Positions 23,001 to 27,500 of a stretch of 27,500 nucleotides of DNA are shown here, in pieces. The DNA comes from Prorocentrum cordatum (lineage: Eukaryota > Sar > Dinophyceae > Prorocentrales > Prorocentraceae), in assembly GCA_963575745.1 (NCBI GenBank), contig CAUYUJ010000342.1:30001-57500 (forward strand), given 5' to 3'. Below the pieces are notes generated by a model. The model was not told the DNA's origin and made no database searches. It saw only the letters and a program-made list of their open reading frames with translations. How positions within the stretch are numbered: the first letter of the stretch is position 1; each line of letters starts with the position of its first letter. The position numbers were made by a program, and so were the translations under genes.

Positions 23001-23760
23001 CGGATGTCCCGTGGTTGTCCCGAGGTTGTGTCGTGGTTGTCCCATGTTTGTCCCGTGGTTGGTCCGTGGTTGTCTTGCGGCTGTCGCGTTTGTCGATACA
23101 TCGATAGTGAGGCCGATCGACAAATAGAGATATCGATATGTGGAATTCTATCTCGTTGAGAACGATCGATAGTAATGATACTGGTAGGTAGTGGGACCGA
23201 TCGTTGTATTGATGGTGAGATCGATCGATGATCTGTGAGACAGGTAAGTCGAGAGACCGACCGATCTGTTGATACCAACATCGGTATTTCGGCAGTGAAG
23301 CCGACAGATATTTAGATCGGTTTCTCGTGATTGTCCCGTTGTTAGCAGATGGATGCGTCGTGAAGCCAGTAAAGAGTGAGAGCGATTGACCGATACCAAG
23401 ATCGTTGGATAGACATGTCGCGTATCCGATTCGGCGCCCATCGCAAACCGACAGCTGCACCCATTCCACCCCAACCTCCTTATTACCCGAATGGTGGCTT
23501 TACAGGTATCCGTTTTCATAGTGCATACGTATATACAAGTCTATTAGATGTGCAGCCGTGTTTTGTTCTCTCTCTCTCTCTCTCCTTTACTCTATTGGTT
23601 TACCTTCCTCTCTCACTCCCTCTCTATCGTTCGCATTCCCTCCAATGTCTGGACGTCTCTCTCCATCTCTCTCTCTGTCCCGCGAAGCGGCGGGTGTCAG
23701 GGACTGTGCGCAGCGGCTGCCATGCTCTTGGTTCACATCGAATCCCATCCACTGCCTCAG
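1183..23760 (+). CDS. Split gene for a CSC1/OSCA/TMEM63-like (RSN1_7TM) cation channel, partial at both ends
   Basis: Gene model joining exons 1183-1291, 1912-3484, 3932-4122, 4357-4448, 6571-6657 and 23701-23760. Every junction keeps phase and together they give 703 complete codons. Family members are multi-pass membrane proteins forming osmotically or mechanically gated, calcium-permeable cation channels. Seen here: an N-terminal membrane segment, a large cytosolic insert with an RRM-like pattern, then a series of hydrophobic helices. The join at 1291/1912 reads MWTK|VAFLAFGY, at 3484/3932 FFG|LAIGHLW, and at 6657/23701 DTYR|DCAQRLPCSWF; each is contiguous as I remember dinoflagellate members of this family. 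Donors are GC, GT, GC, GC, GC and GT in order; acceptors are all AG. Both ends are missing: the first exon seen starts inside a codon, and the last ends inside one at a GT donor. The family call is firm; the two distal small exons are less sure than the central part. Confidence 0.8.
1292..1911 (+). other. Intron 1 of the channel gene (620 bp, GC-AG)
   Basis: Begins GCTGTG after ACAAAG and ends CCGAG before GTTGCATTC, so AG|G is present at both ends. It interrupts the protein between MWTK and VAFLAF in phase 0 and switches reading frame between the two exons. An open stretch from 1528 to 1911 continues in frame into the next exon, but its translation is Pro/Arg/Ser-rich and unlike the family, so I take it as intronic. 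The 1685-1880 part is CCG/CCT-rich. Confidence 0.75.
1912..3484 (+). CDS. Channel gene main exon: TM helix, cytosolic RRM-like domain and five further helices
   Basis: 524 codons plus one base. Residues 1-20 (VAFLAFGYVFTFLGSILFSI) form a membrane helix. Residues 36-90 and about 235-280 look like the two halves of the RRM-like cytosolic domain of the OSCA/CSC1 family: HKDFCAVASGLSG, then GKVFVVFDTERDRNAAI. They are separated by an unusually long charged linker (about 100-225) rich in Asp, Glu, Lys and Ser. ALWQNF at 281-286 corresponds to the conserved W-x-N element that leads into the channel domain. Hydrophobic helices follow at about 298-324, 340-357, 375-403, 451-473 and 501-524, the core of RSN1_7TM. 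The acceptor is GCCGAG|GTTGC. The donor leaves G of a Gly codon at 3484 before GTCTTC. The same frame stays open to 3564, but that tail (RVRSTTRK...) is intronic. Family confidence is high; ion selectivity and gating stimulus cannot be read from sequence. Confidence 0.9.
3485..3931 (+). other. Intron 2 of the channel gene (447 bp, GT-AG) with a GGA microsatellite
   Basis: Starts GTCTTC and ends GCCTAG before GTCTCGCC. Both ends share the pentamer GGTCT, a short direct repeat across the intron. Length is a multiple of three but the frame has a stop at 3564. It contains a near-pure (GGA)n run at about 3853-3905 shortly before the acceptor, leaving an atypical purine-rich rather than pyrimidine-rich acceptor region. 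Confidence 0.8.
3932..4122 (+). CDS. Channel gene exon: HLWIYAYDHVRVLRF loop and DVDWWAQWML helix
   Basis: Completes the split Gly codon and reads LAIGHLWIYAYDHVRVLRF, then DVDWWAQWMLAFPCALLLSA and MWKSNQDMEFEMTK. The hydrophobic run after DVDWWAQ is a membrane helix. The combination YAYDHxRVLR...DVDxWxQ is a block I associate with dinoflagellate proteins of this family. It ends in AAG at 4122 in phase 0, before GCAGGG (GC donor). The same frame continues to a stop at 4200, but the tail is made of the CGATTC repeat and is intronic. Confidence 0.85.
4123..4356 (+). other. Intron 3 of the channel gene (234 bp, GC-AG) built of degenerate CGATTC repeats
   Basis: Starts GCAGGG and ends TGCAGAG before GCGGTG; the exon/intron borders share AGGC(A/G)G. 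About 4130-4340 is a dense degenerate array of GATTC/CGATTC/CCGATT words, with both spaced and tandem copies. Splicing restores a phase-0 join MTK|AVFGKMG. Confidence 0.7.
4357..4448 (+). CDS. Channel gene small exon: AVFGKMGDPQ and a C-terminal helix
   Basis: Thirty codons plus two bases: AVFGKMGDPQESS, then hydrophobic IGILVMLVAAFCGHV, then SA. This fits the next membrane helix of the channel domain. Two donors are possible: GTATCC after CAC (4438, phase 0) or GCCGTC after GCAAG (4449, phase 2). Only the second matches the phase of the exon I assign at 6571, so I choose it. The acceptor could be GCAG or GCAGAG; only the latter gives a sensible frame. Confidence 0.7.
5199..5444. repeat. GGA microsatellite with internal GGGGTA repeats
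   Basis: Mostly (GGA)n, with a GGGGTAGGGGTAGGGGTAGG block at about 5326-5346 and GGATGA variants after it. Both the GGA runs and the GGGGTA block have clear G-quadruplex potential on the transcribed-sense strand. Confidence 0.9.
6127..6345. repeat. GGA microsatellite, degenerating 3'
   Basis: (GGA)n with GAA and GGGA variants to about 6275, then a mixed GAGGACGAG/GTGGAGG zone to 6345. Confidence 0.85.
6571..6657 (+). CDS. Channel gene small exon: GWLHTWVLETVVPMFG
   Basis: One base, 28 codons, then two bases. It reads GWLHTWVLETVVPMFG, then IKQESEGPEDTY, and breaks inside an Arg codon (AG|GC donor). The end-of-helix pattern HTxVLxxVVPxFG followed by a short acidic loop matches the position after the GILVMLVAAF helix in this family as I remember it. 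The exon keeps phase with both neighbours, which is the main support. It lies inside a long open frame whose other parts are GGA-repeat translations with no protein character. Confidence 0.7.
6885..6975. repeat. GGA microsatellite
   Basis: Near-pure (GGA)n run inside intron 5. The 225 bases before it, after the exon at 6657, contain no recognised feature apart from a GATGAGG-rich zone at about 6733-6780. Confidence 0.85.
7090..7475. repeat. GAT microsatellite
   Basis: About 385 bp of (GAT)n with GAC, GAG and GCT interruptions; the downstream zone to about 7905 is a degenerate GGA/GAT-rich continuation that adjoins repeat copy 2. Confidence 0.95.
7905..8575 (+). repeat. Dispersed composite element, copy 2
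   Basis: 7905-8235 is the unique-like part: it begins CCACTGTACACCCAAGACTC just after GGA repeats and includes two internal sub-copies around GGGACTTTCACGCCGCG and GGGATTTCAACGCCGCG. 8236-8575 is about four tandem modules of about 85-95 bp, each with CCGCCCTCCATCCGTGAAGC, TTGCAA, GTGCGCGGCGCTAGGGCGAG and CCACATTT-like words. Confidence 0.85.
8625..8820. repeat. Degenerate GGGGC/TCTTGG minisatellite, short array
   Basis: Repeated 9-12 nt words such as TTGGGGGCATC, TTGGGGGCCTCC and TCTTGGGGGTC. It is the same family as the larger array at 21045-21620. Confidence 0.75.
8932..8957. repeat. 26-nt dispersed motif, second copy
   Basis: TGTTCGGGTCGAACG followed by CGAGCCTCCAA is nearly the same as 5027-5052 (TGCTCGGGTCGGACG, then TGCGCCTCCAA). 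Both lie 120-150 bp before a GGA tract. The bases from 8830 to 9080 are otherwise unassigned. Confidence 0.5.
9086..9140. repeat. GGA microsatellite
   Basis: Short (GGA)n run. The following 9146-9615 shows no gene or repeat I can name; 9625-9800 is a degenerate GGA/GAA-rich tract. Confidence 0.85.
9908..10452. repeat. GAT/GGT microsatellite
   Basis: About 540 bp of (GAT)n with GGTGAT, GAC and AAT variants, ending in GATGAGGAGAAGG directly against repeat copy 3. Confidence 0.95.
10455..11235 (+). repeat. Dispersed composite element, copy 3
   Basis: Begins GGACCAAAGTAAACCCAGGA, matching the GGACCACTGTACACCCAAGA start of copy 2 after its microsatellite. 10700-11235 holds about five diverged tandem modules with GCGAGAGCC(A/G)CATTTTG, CATCCGT and GTGCGCGGCGCTA words. 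It is more diverged than copies 1 and 2. Beyond it, 11236-11570 is unique GC-rich sequence with no recognised gene. Confidence 0.75.
11582..11722. repeat. GGA microsatellite
   Basis: Near-pure (GGA)n over about 140 bp; G-quadruplex potential as for the other GGA tracts. Confidence 0.9.
11816..12180. repeat. Poly-C, poly-T and CT-dinucleotide tracts
   Basis: A C run at about 11816-11831, a T run at about 11958-11978, then (CT)n with TTTC interruptions to about 12170, split by a unique stretch at 12030-12090. Confidence 0.9.
12190..12370 (+). repeat. Inverted-repeat partner A with B-box-like motif (possible SINE)
   Basis: GGTTCGAGTCGTG...GCGACGCGAAGCTGCGCGAG...TTCTTGCCCC is the reverse complement of the 14640-14835 segment. 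GGTTCGAGTC fits the RNA polymerase III B box. Both copies run into GATGGTTGTCCC-type repeats. Whether this is a tRNA-derived SINE is a guess. Confidence 0.5.
12331..12610. repeat. 12-nt GATGGTTGTCCC minisatellite
   Basis: About 23 degenerate copies of a 12-nt unit (GATGGTTGTCCC, with TTCC, GCGA and AGCT variants). Because the unit is 12 nt, all frames stay open and yield artificial four-residue repeats. 12611-13295 holds no gene I can support. Confidence 0.9.
13300..13323. repeat. GCATC pentanucleotide repeat
   Basis: About five consecutive GCATC units. Confidence 0.85.
13552..14177. repeat. Compound TGTA/TGCA tetranucleotide microsatellite
   Basis: Over 600 bp of alternating blocks of TGTA and TGCA with TGTT/TGCT variants at the left edge and an internal GCAG then GTAG block at about 14000-14056. 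Most of it alternates purine and pyrimidine without break. Confidence 0.95.
14640..14835 (-). repeat. Inverted-repeat partner B with B-box-like motif
   Basis: Reverse complement reads GGTTCGAGTCGTGCGTGACG, then GAGGCGAAGTTGCGCGAG, then GATGG...TGTCC words, the same order as 12190-12370. The segment before it, 14180-14640, is unique sequence with no coding support on either strand. Confidence 0.55.
14890..15025. repeat. 9-nt GGGCTCATA-type minisatellite
   Basis: Degenerate 9-nt units such as GGGCTTATA, GGGCTCATA and GGGCTTGTA. It shares its core with the reverse complement of the CCCTATAG array at 15830. 15060-15265 shows only a short TTC run and nothing coding. Confidence 0.8.
15265..15540. 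repeat. Degenerate ~100-120 bp tandem repeat
   Basis: Recurring order GTGTGAGGGGTGTGCCGAAA, GGGGGACG, CCTCCTGG, GCTTCG(G/C)TGGAGCTCC across at least two units. Divergence is high and the borders are approximate. Confidence 0.6.
15722..15828. repeat. GGTGCCC minisatellite
   Basis: About a dozen 7-11 nt units of GGTGCCCGG/GGTGCCCAG type, directly followed by the CCCTATAG array. Confidence 0.9.
15829..16132. repeat. CCCTATAG octanucleotide array
   Basis: About 300 bp of TAGCCCTA/TAGCCCGA units of 8-9 nt. It superficially resembles telomeric CCCTAAA but the unit is different. The 200 bases after it contain a T run at about 16151 and no gene. Confidence 0.9.
16330..19295 (+). pseudogene. Broken Cys- and Trp-rich protein gene of unknown function, nested in the large intron
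   Basis: Protein-like reading moves between frames. About 16345-16660 reads CDGDGCPNTGLKD ... RWLCEQCLIKCLEKKG, with a C-x4-C and C-x2-C-x3-C pattern suggestive of zinc binding. It is interrupted by TAG at 16588, then continues QRLQAYKRTLDEARYMRRAR. About 16662-17605 continues in another frame with TYSAMCDTC, LLVWSTT, GCFMWSPEPGAPYN, LWTQQQWNAGWDFRRCLIHIWN and LVKYLLEWNHSVYKCWADF. About 17606-17810 reads PPDIPWDGQRAAVARVIYHL ... GYAAILTGQRGQCPLRQ. After an acidic low-complexity part (DKKSESDAAEDPSPD) come ASNGIWAAWVKRAALRQECG, NAVESCNDFLQARNDAG and WQDWQEWNSWG. Several frame changes lie at homopolymers: a C run near 16656, CCCCCC near 17602, 24 G at 18639 and AAAAAA near 18729. No intron signals were recognised, so a processed retrocopy is likely. 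I recognise the type from dinoflagellates but know no function. Confidence 0.55.
19490..19660. repeat. ~90 bp imperfect direct duplication
   Basis: TGTCC(C/A)...CGACAGCCG...GCAGAAGCACCCCCCCGGCG recurs as TGTCC...CGACAGCCG...ACAGAAGCAGCCCCCC...GCGCG about 90 bp later. Confidence 0.6.
19808..19913. repeat. 53 bp tandem duplication
   Basis: TGTGAATGGT(T/A)TCTTGCGGCG followed by GTCAGCTGCGCCCCCC occurs twice back to back. The copies are nearly identical apart from the C-run length, which suggests a recent event. Confidence 0.9.
20435..20662. repeat. ~153 bp imperfect tandem duplication
   Basis: TCTGAGGGCTGAGCG ... CAACGCCTGGGCAGCC ... TTCCCCCGCGC is repeated as TCTGAGGCTGGGCG ... CAACGCCTGTGCAGCC ... 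TTCCCCCGCAC about 153 bp later. The rest of 19300-20950 is GC-rich with no supported gene. Confidence 0.7.
21045..21620. repeat. 11-12 nt GCCTCTTGGGGC minisatellite
   Basis: Dozens of degenerate units of GCCTCTTGGGC, GCTCTTGGGGC and CATCTTGGAGC type, interrupted at 21215-21262 and 21405-21460 by unique AT-richer sequence. Same family as 8625-8820 and 21700-21775. Confidence 0.85.
21640..21892. repeat. ~65 bp direct duplication flanking a GCCTCTTGG array
   Basis: The segment starting GAGGCCAACATGTGGC and ending TTCTCGCCGAGGCC (about 21646-21702) recurs as GAGGTCAAAATGGGGC ... TCCTCGCCGAGGCC (about 21823-21882). Each is preceded by a run of C. Confidence 0.75.
22065..22590. repeat. ~15 nt CTATGTTGTGCAAT minisatellite
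   Basis: About 35 degenerate units of TATGTGGTGCAATC / TATGTTGTGCAATC type. The stretch just before it, 21890-22060, has only a GA-rich zone. Confidence 0.9.
22895..23095. repeat. 12-nt GTGGTTGTCCC minisatellite
   Basis: About 15 degenerate units (GTCCCGTGGTTG and variants), related in core to the GATGGTTGTCCC array at 12331. The preceding 22590-22890 is GGCGGCGAC-rich without gene support. Confidence 0.85.
23095..23400. repeat. Degenerate GATCGAT-rich tract
   Basis: Frequent GATCGAT, CGATCG and CCGATC words at irregular spacing, with palindromic ATCGAT cores; likely an old degenerate short tandem array. Confidence 0.6.
23701..23760 (+). CDS. Channel gene 60-nt exon: DCAQRLPCSWFTSNPIHCLR
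   Basis: One base, 19 codons, two bases. The reading DCAQRLPCSWFTSNPIHCL is a close match to the (T)CSWFxxNPxHCLRS block that I associate with the C-terminal region of dinoflagellate CSC1-like proteins. The acceptor is GTGTCAG|GGAC. The donor is CTCAG|GTCGCG, a GT site that leaves AG of an Arg codon. The block normally continues with a charged SKY-type segment; no such continuation was found in the remaining 3.7 kb, so the next intron probably extends beyond the window. Confidence 0.7.
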
Positions 23761-25015
23761 GTCGCGCCGTATTTCGTTGCTCCTCCAACTCCTTCCAGCC
23801 TCCTCCGTCCGCCTCTTCCGTCTTCCTGCCTCAGCCGCGCTGCGTATAGTGTCGCTGGTGTCTATGTGTGCTCCTTGAGAAGTTGAGTTGCTTCATGCAT
23901 GGTTGTTCGGGTGCTGCCTGGAGGGCTCCTGTGAGGATTCATACGGGGGCCGTTCAGGGCTTGTTCCCCCTCCGTGGGCCTCTGCAACAAAGTCGCCGAG
24001 CTGCCGACGAGCGTATTCTCCTCGGGGGTCGGCGGATCAAGCAAAGAAGAGTCCCTAAGGGATGGGGGCCCAAGATGGGGTGGGATCCCATGCTGAGTTT
24101 ACACCGTTCGAGGCCCCTCGCTCAGGAGGGCCCCATCCCTCGGGGCCCTATCCCTCAGGGCCCCATCTTTGAGCCGCCGAGGGGTGCAATGCCATCCTCC
24201 CACCCCGCCGTCCTCCCACGGTCGGCCGGCATAGTAAGGATGCGCGACTTTCCGATGTTGACCTTGCATCCTTCCCCTTTCGGCCCATCCTTGATCGCCT
24301 TCGCCGGCCGCGCCCCGCTCGCAGAGTGTCGAGGTGGCCTTCCAAGGCCCTTGCATCCCCATCGCGCGTCCTTATGAAACGGGTTGACAGCACAGTGGGG
24401 GCGCGCATCAAGAGACCATGTGCTTTCCTTCAGGGCTTCCTGGGTTTCTTCGCTCCGCGAGCTGCGCGGTGACTTCCCGCAGCCGTTAAAGAGGCTGGTG
24501 CGGTCGCGGTGCTCTGGGTTTCCTCTCAGGTGCACCTCGCGCGACCCCGCTGCCGGCGTTCAACGTTGAACGCCGCCGCTCCCGCTCCTAGTGTACAGTG
24601 GGGGCCGCCCATGCCAAGAAACACCCTGCTTGCCTCCAGGGTGCCCTGGAGTTCCTTGGGTTTCGATGGTTTTGCGATGGGAAGTGTGACGTTCCCACAC
24701 CAAAAACCAATGGACGTCCTGGGGTCTCAGGGTTGGGTTTCTTGTGGAAGGTTTCTTGTGAAAGGGTCCCAACTGTATATGATTTGCACTTTTTGTGGCT
24801 CGATCTCTGGTCCCCCCGCGCCGTGCGACCGCTGGGCGCTGCGACCACCAGAAATCCCCACCCCCCCTGGGGGGGGGGCCCATCAGATTGGACACGCAGG
24901 ATACCCCCACGGTTAAGTCGGTCGTGTCCCTCTGCAGGGGGAATATTCAAACATAGTCAACAAAAATCGCCTGGGGAAGATTTTATAACCTTTTTTGAAA
25001 CATATGCTTGAATAT

Positions 25016-25084
25016 AGTTGTGATTTTGGTTGCTGTTGTTGTCGTTGTCGTTGTCGCTGTTGTTGTTGCTGTTGATGATGATGC

Positions 25085-25116
<32 letters not shown>

Positions 25117-25256
25117 TTTTACTGATGTTACTGTTGTTGTCGTTGTCGTTGTCGTTGTTGTTGTTGCTGCTGTTGTCATTGTTGCTATTGTTGCTGTTGT
25201 TGTGGTTATTGTTGTTGCTGCTGCTGCTTCTGTTGTTGTTGTCGTCGTCGTCTTGG

Positions 25257-25291
<35 letters not shown>
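25016..25291. repeat. GTT/GAT microsatellite
   Basis: (GTT)n with GTC, GCT and a central (GAT)n block at about 25075-25114, ending directly at the duplicated unit. Confidence 0.95.
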
Positions 25292-26052
25292 GAACATTAT
25301 TTATTCTAAAGAATAATTATTGTTGGGCCCCCTGGTGCGCGCCCCCCCTGCGCCGCCTAGGCCGCAGCTACATTTTCATCATTTTCGTGAGGAAGCCTCA
25401 GAAAAGAGGGTGTGTACAGGATCCGGTTGTTTTGTTGTAATCCGCTTTCCCTTGCAAAAAACAATAGAAAATGACATTTCTTGTTCTAATATAATCAAAT
25501 TTCAAGAATCCCTTGCAAAAAATAAGGTAAAGTGGACATTCGCGCGCGCAAGACGAAATCCTTCCAAAAGCTTAGTGTTCGCAGCGATTTTAACATAAAA
25601 ACATCAAAAAACCAATGGTTTTTCAACAAAAAAATGTCAAAATCTCATCCCGCGCGCTCTTGCGGATTCGTAGGAAACCCAACACTTTTTAAACATTTCT
25701 GTCAAACGGGCTTTTGCGAGCAACTTTTTCGAACTTCTGCGACAACGGTTGCGCACCTGCCAGGGCCATCATCCCTGTCAAATAATACCATGCGGGACAC
25801 ATTCGTTTTTTCTTCGCGCGCGCACGCCGTCGTCGTCGGCCGCGGGGCCCTGAATAGTAGCCACGGTCGTCCGCATGCCACGAAGTGAAGTGTCCGAACG
25901 TCATAGGGCGGGAAGCTGGGTGTGGGTGGTGGCGAAGAGTCGTTTGGAAATTTGGTAGAGCTTGAACCGGCCCCCCCACAAAGTGGGGGTATTGCCCGCC
26001 TCCTATGAAAACCCTGGCACTGGTGAGAACGGTGTGTCCCCACGTGCTAGTA

Positions 26053-26054
<2 letters not shown>
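25292..26054. repeat. Tandem large repeat, unit 1
   Basis: Starts GAACATTATTTATTC, then AAGAATAATTATTGTTGGGC, and ends ACGTGCTAGTAA before the next GTT tract. The whole unit recurs at 26347. It contains a hairpin CCCCCAC-AAA-GTGGGGG at about 25973. No convincing coding: a minus-strand open stretch is shared by both units but shows no domain. Confidence 0.9.
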
Positions 26055-26122
<68 letters not shown>

Positions 26123-26294
26123 CCGTTTTCATTGTCGTTGTTGTTGTTGCTGTTGCTGCTGCTGTTGTTGTTGTTGCTGTTGTTTTTGTTGTTGTTGCTG
26201 TTGTTGTTGTTGTTGTTGCTGTTGTTGTTGCTGTTGTTGTTGTCGTTGCTGCTGCTGCTGCTGCTGTTGTTGTGGTTGTTGCTCTTGCTGTTGC

Positions 26295-26346
<52 letters not shown>

Positions 26347-26347
26347 G
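26055..26347. repeat. GTT microsatellite between the large repeat units
   Basis: About 290 bp of (GTT)n with GCT, GTC and TTT interruptions. Confidence 0.95.
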
Positions 26348-27181
26348 AATATTATTACTTTTAAAGAATAATTATTGTTGGGCCCCCTGGTGCGCGCCCC
26401 CCTCGCCGCGCCTAGGCCGCAGCCACATTTTCATCATTTTCGTGAGGAAGTCTCAGGCAAAACGGGGGAGTCCGGATCCGGTTGTTTTGTTGACGCCCGC
26501 TTTCCCTGTCAAAAAACAATATAAAATGACATGTCTTGTTCTAACATAACCAAACTTCAAGAATCCTTTGCAAAAAATGACACGAAGTGCACACTCGCGC
26601 GCGCAAGATGAAATCCTTCCAAAACCTTAGTTTTCGTAGCGATTTTAACATAAAAACATGAAAAACCCAATGGTTTTTCAAAAAAAAAGTTTCAACAATT
26701 CATCCCGCGCGCTCTTGCGGATTTCTTAGGAAACCCAATACTTTTTCAACATTTCTGTCAAACGGGCTCTTGCGAGCAACTTTTTCACGTGCTTCGAACT
26801 TCTGCAACAACGGTTGCGCGCCTGCCAGGGCCATCATCCCTGTCAAATAATACCATATGGGACACATTCGTTTTTTCTTCGCGCGCGCACGCCGAAATCT
26901 TCAATTGCAGGGGGAAAAGTCGTATACTAAGCTAGCTTACAGAAAATGTTACCACAACAAGTCATTGTACCCATGCGCCAGTGTAGTAGCCAAGGTCGTC
27001 CGCAGGCCACGAAGTGAGGTGTCCGAACGTCATAGGGCGGGAAGCTGGGTGTGGGTGGTGGCGAAGAGTCGTTTGGAAATGTGGTAGAGCTTGAACCGGC
27101 CCCCCCACAAAGTGGGGGTATTGCCCGCCTCCTATGAAAACCCTGGCACTGGTGAGAACGGAGTGTCCCCACGTGCTAGTA

Positions 27182-27184
<3 letters not shown>
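26347..27184. repeat. Tandem large repeat, unit 2
   Basis: High similarity to unit 1 over its length, except that about 32 bp at 25829-25860 (GTCGTCGTCGGCC...) is replaced by about 95 bp at 26894-26988 (GAAATCTTCAATTGC...). It has the same CCCCCAC-AAA-GTGGGGG hairpin at about 27102 and ends against a third GTT tract. Confidence 0.9.
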
Positions 27185-27247
<63 letters not shown>

Positions 27248-27285
27248 GAACTCTCATTCTTGAAGAATAATTATTGTTGATCCCC
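27185..27285. repeat. GTT microsatellite and start of a third, diverging unit
   Basis: (GTT)n to about 27247, then GAACTC...GAAGAATAATTATTGTTG, which matches the start of units 1 and 2 for about 35 bp before diverging. Confidence 0.8.
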
Positions 27286-27409
27286 CCCACCGGTGCACAT
27301 TGATTTTTTTCGATTGAAGTGCCACCCCCGGGGCTCGCACCTTGTTTTTTCTCAAGGAAAGTCTTCCTGCTCAAACTGTGCCCCTGCCCCCCGGGCTACA
27401 ACAACAACG

Positions 27410-27500
27410 GCTCCCGCCTGAGACTTCCTCGATTTTTACTCAGGACCCCCGCTCCCGCCTGAGACTTCCGCGCAATTTACTCAGGAAAGGCGCTCCCGTC
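27410..27500. repeat. 41 bp tandem array with CCTGAG/CTCAGG arms, cut by the window end
   Basis: Units start GCTCCCGCCTGAGACTTCC at 27410 and 27451, and GCTCCCG again at 27492. Each complete unit contains CCTGAG and, about 16 bases on, CTCAGG, forming a possible hairpin. Confidence 0.85.

Larger units (their letters stand above)
6658..23700 (+). other. Intron 5 of the channel gene (about 17 kb, GC-AG) with a nested gene-like unit and dense repeats
   Basis: Starts GCGGGA after TACAG and ends GGTGTCAG after a CT-rich tract at 23570-23680. The join restores an Arg codon and gives DTYR|DCAQRLPCSW. The intron holds two copies of the composite element, GAT, GGA, CT and TGTA/TGCA microsatellites, several minisatellites, an inverted repeat pair and the broken Cys/Trp-rich unit at 16330-19295. 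A missing internal exon cannot be excluded, but the two exons join without loss of phase. Confidence 0.6.
23761..27500 (+). other. Intron 6 or 3' flank, partial
   Basis: Begins GTCGCG. Between 23761 and 25015 I see no exon. The stretch is mostly unique and GC-rich, with a short GGGCCC-type minisatellite at about 24125-24170. From 25016 it is GTT microsatellite plus the tandemly duplicated unit described separately. Confidence 0.45.

Noticed and set aside
22135-23469. 444-codon minus-strand open frame
   Set aside because: Runs through three different minisatellites; no domain and repetitive composition throughout.
25702-26043. Minus-strand open frame shared by both large repeat units
   Set aside because: The shared reading only reflects the recent duplication. 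It diverges at the swapped block, and no motif or biased substitution pattern supports coding.

Overview
The window looks like a repeat-saturated piece of a dinoflagellate nuclear genome. Host assignment is an inference. It rests on a split membrane-protein gene of a type I recognise from dinoflagellates, on frequent GC-AG introns whose exon and intron ends both read AG|G, on very long repeat-filled introns, and on extreme micro- and minisatellite density. I cannot name the species. Nothing bacterial, organellar or viral was recognised, and no tRNA, rRNA or CRISPR array was found.

The main content is one plus-strand gene for a CSC1/OSCA/TMEM63-type (RSN1_7TM, formerly DUF221) cation channel. 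I can assemble six exons with compatible phases: 1183-1291, 1912-3484, 3932-4122, 4357-4448, 6571-6657 and 23701-23760. Together they give 703 complete codons. The 5' end lies upstream of 1183 and the 3' end lies beyond the window. Four of the six donor sites used are GC and two are GT. Exon sizes fall to 60-92 nt towards the 3' side, while one intron reaches about 17 kb (6658-23700).

That giant intron holds a second gene-like unit on the same strand, about 16330-19295. It encodes a Cys- and Trp-rich protein of unknown function. The reading is broken by one in-frame TAG and at least six frame changes, several of them at homopolymer runs. It has no obvious introns, so it is most likely a decayed retrocopy; assembly indels are the alternative.

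The rest is repeats. (1) A dispersed composite element is present three times: reversed at 600-1180, forward at 7905-8575 and forward at 10455-11235. Each copy has a tandem ~85-100 bp module and ends in a trinucleotide microsatellite; the reversed copy appears to supply the polypyrimidine tract of the first exon seen. (2) GGA, GAT and GTT microsatellites and a 600 bp TGTA/TGCA tract occur. (3) There are many degenerate minisatellites with 8-15 nt units. (4) A ~190 bp inverted repeat pair (12190-12370 and 14640-14835) contains a tRNA B-box-like motif. (5) A recent-looking ~1.05 kb tandem duplication lies between GTT tracts at 25292-27285. (6) A 41 bp hairpin-forming tandem array runs off the right end.
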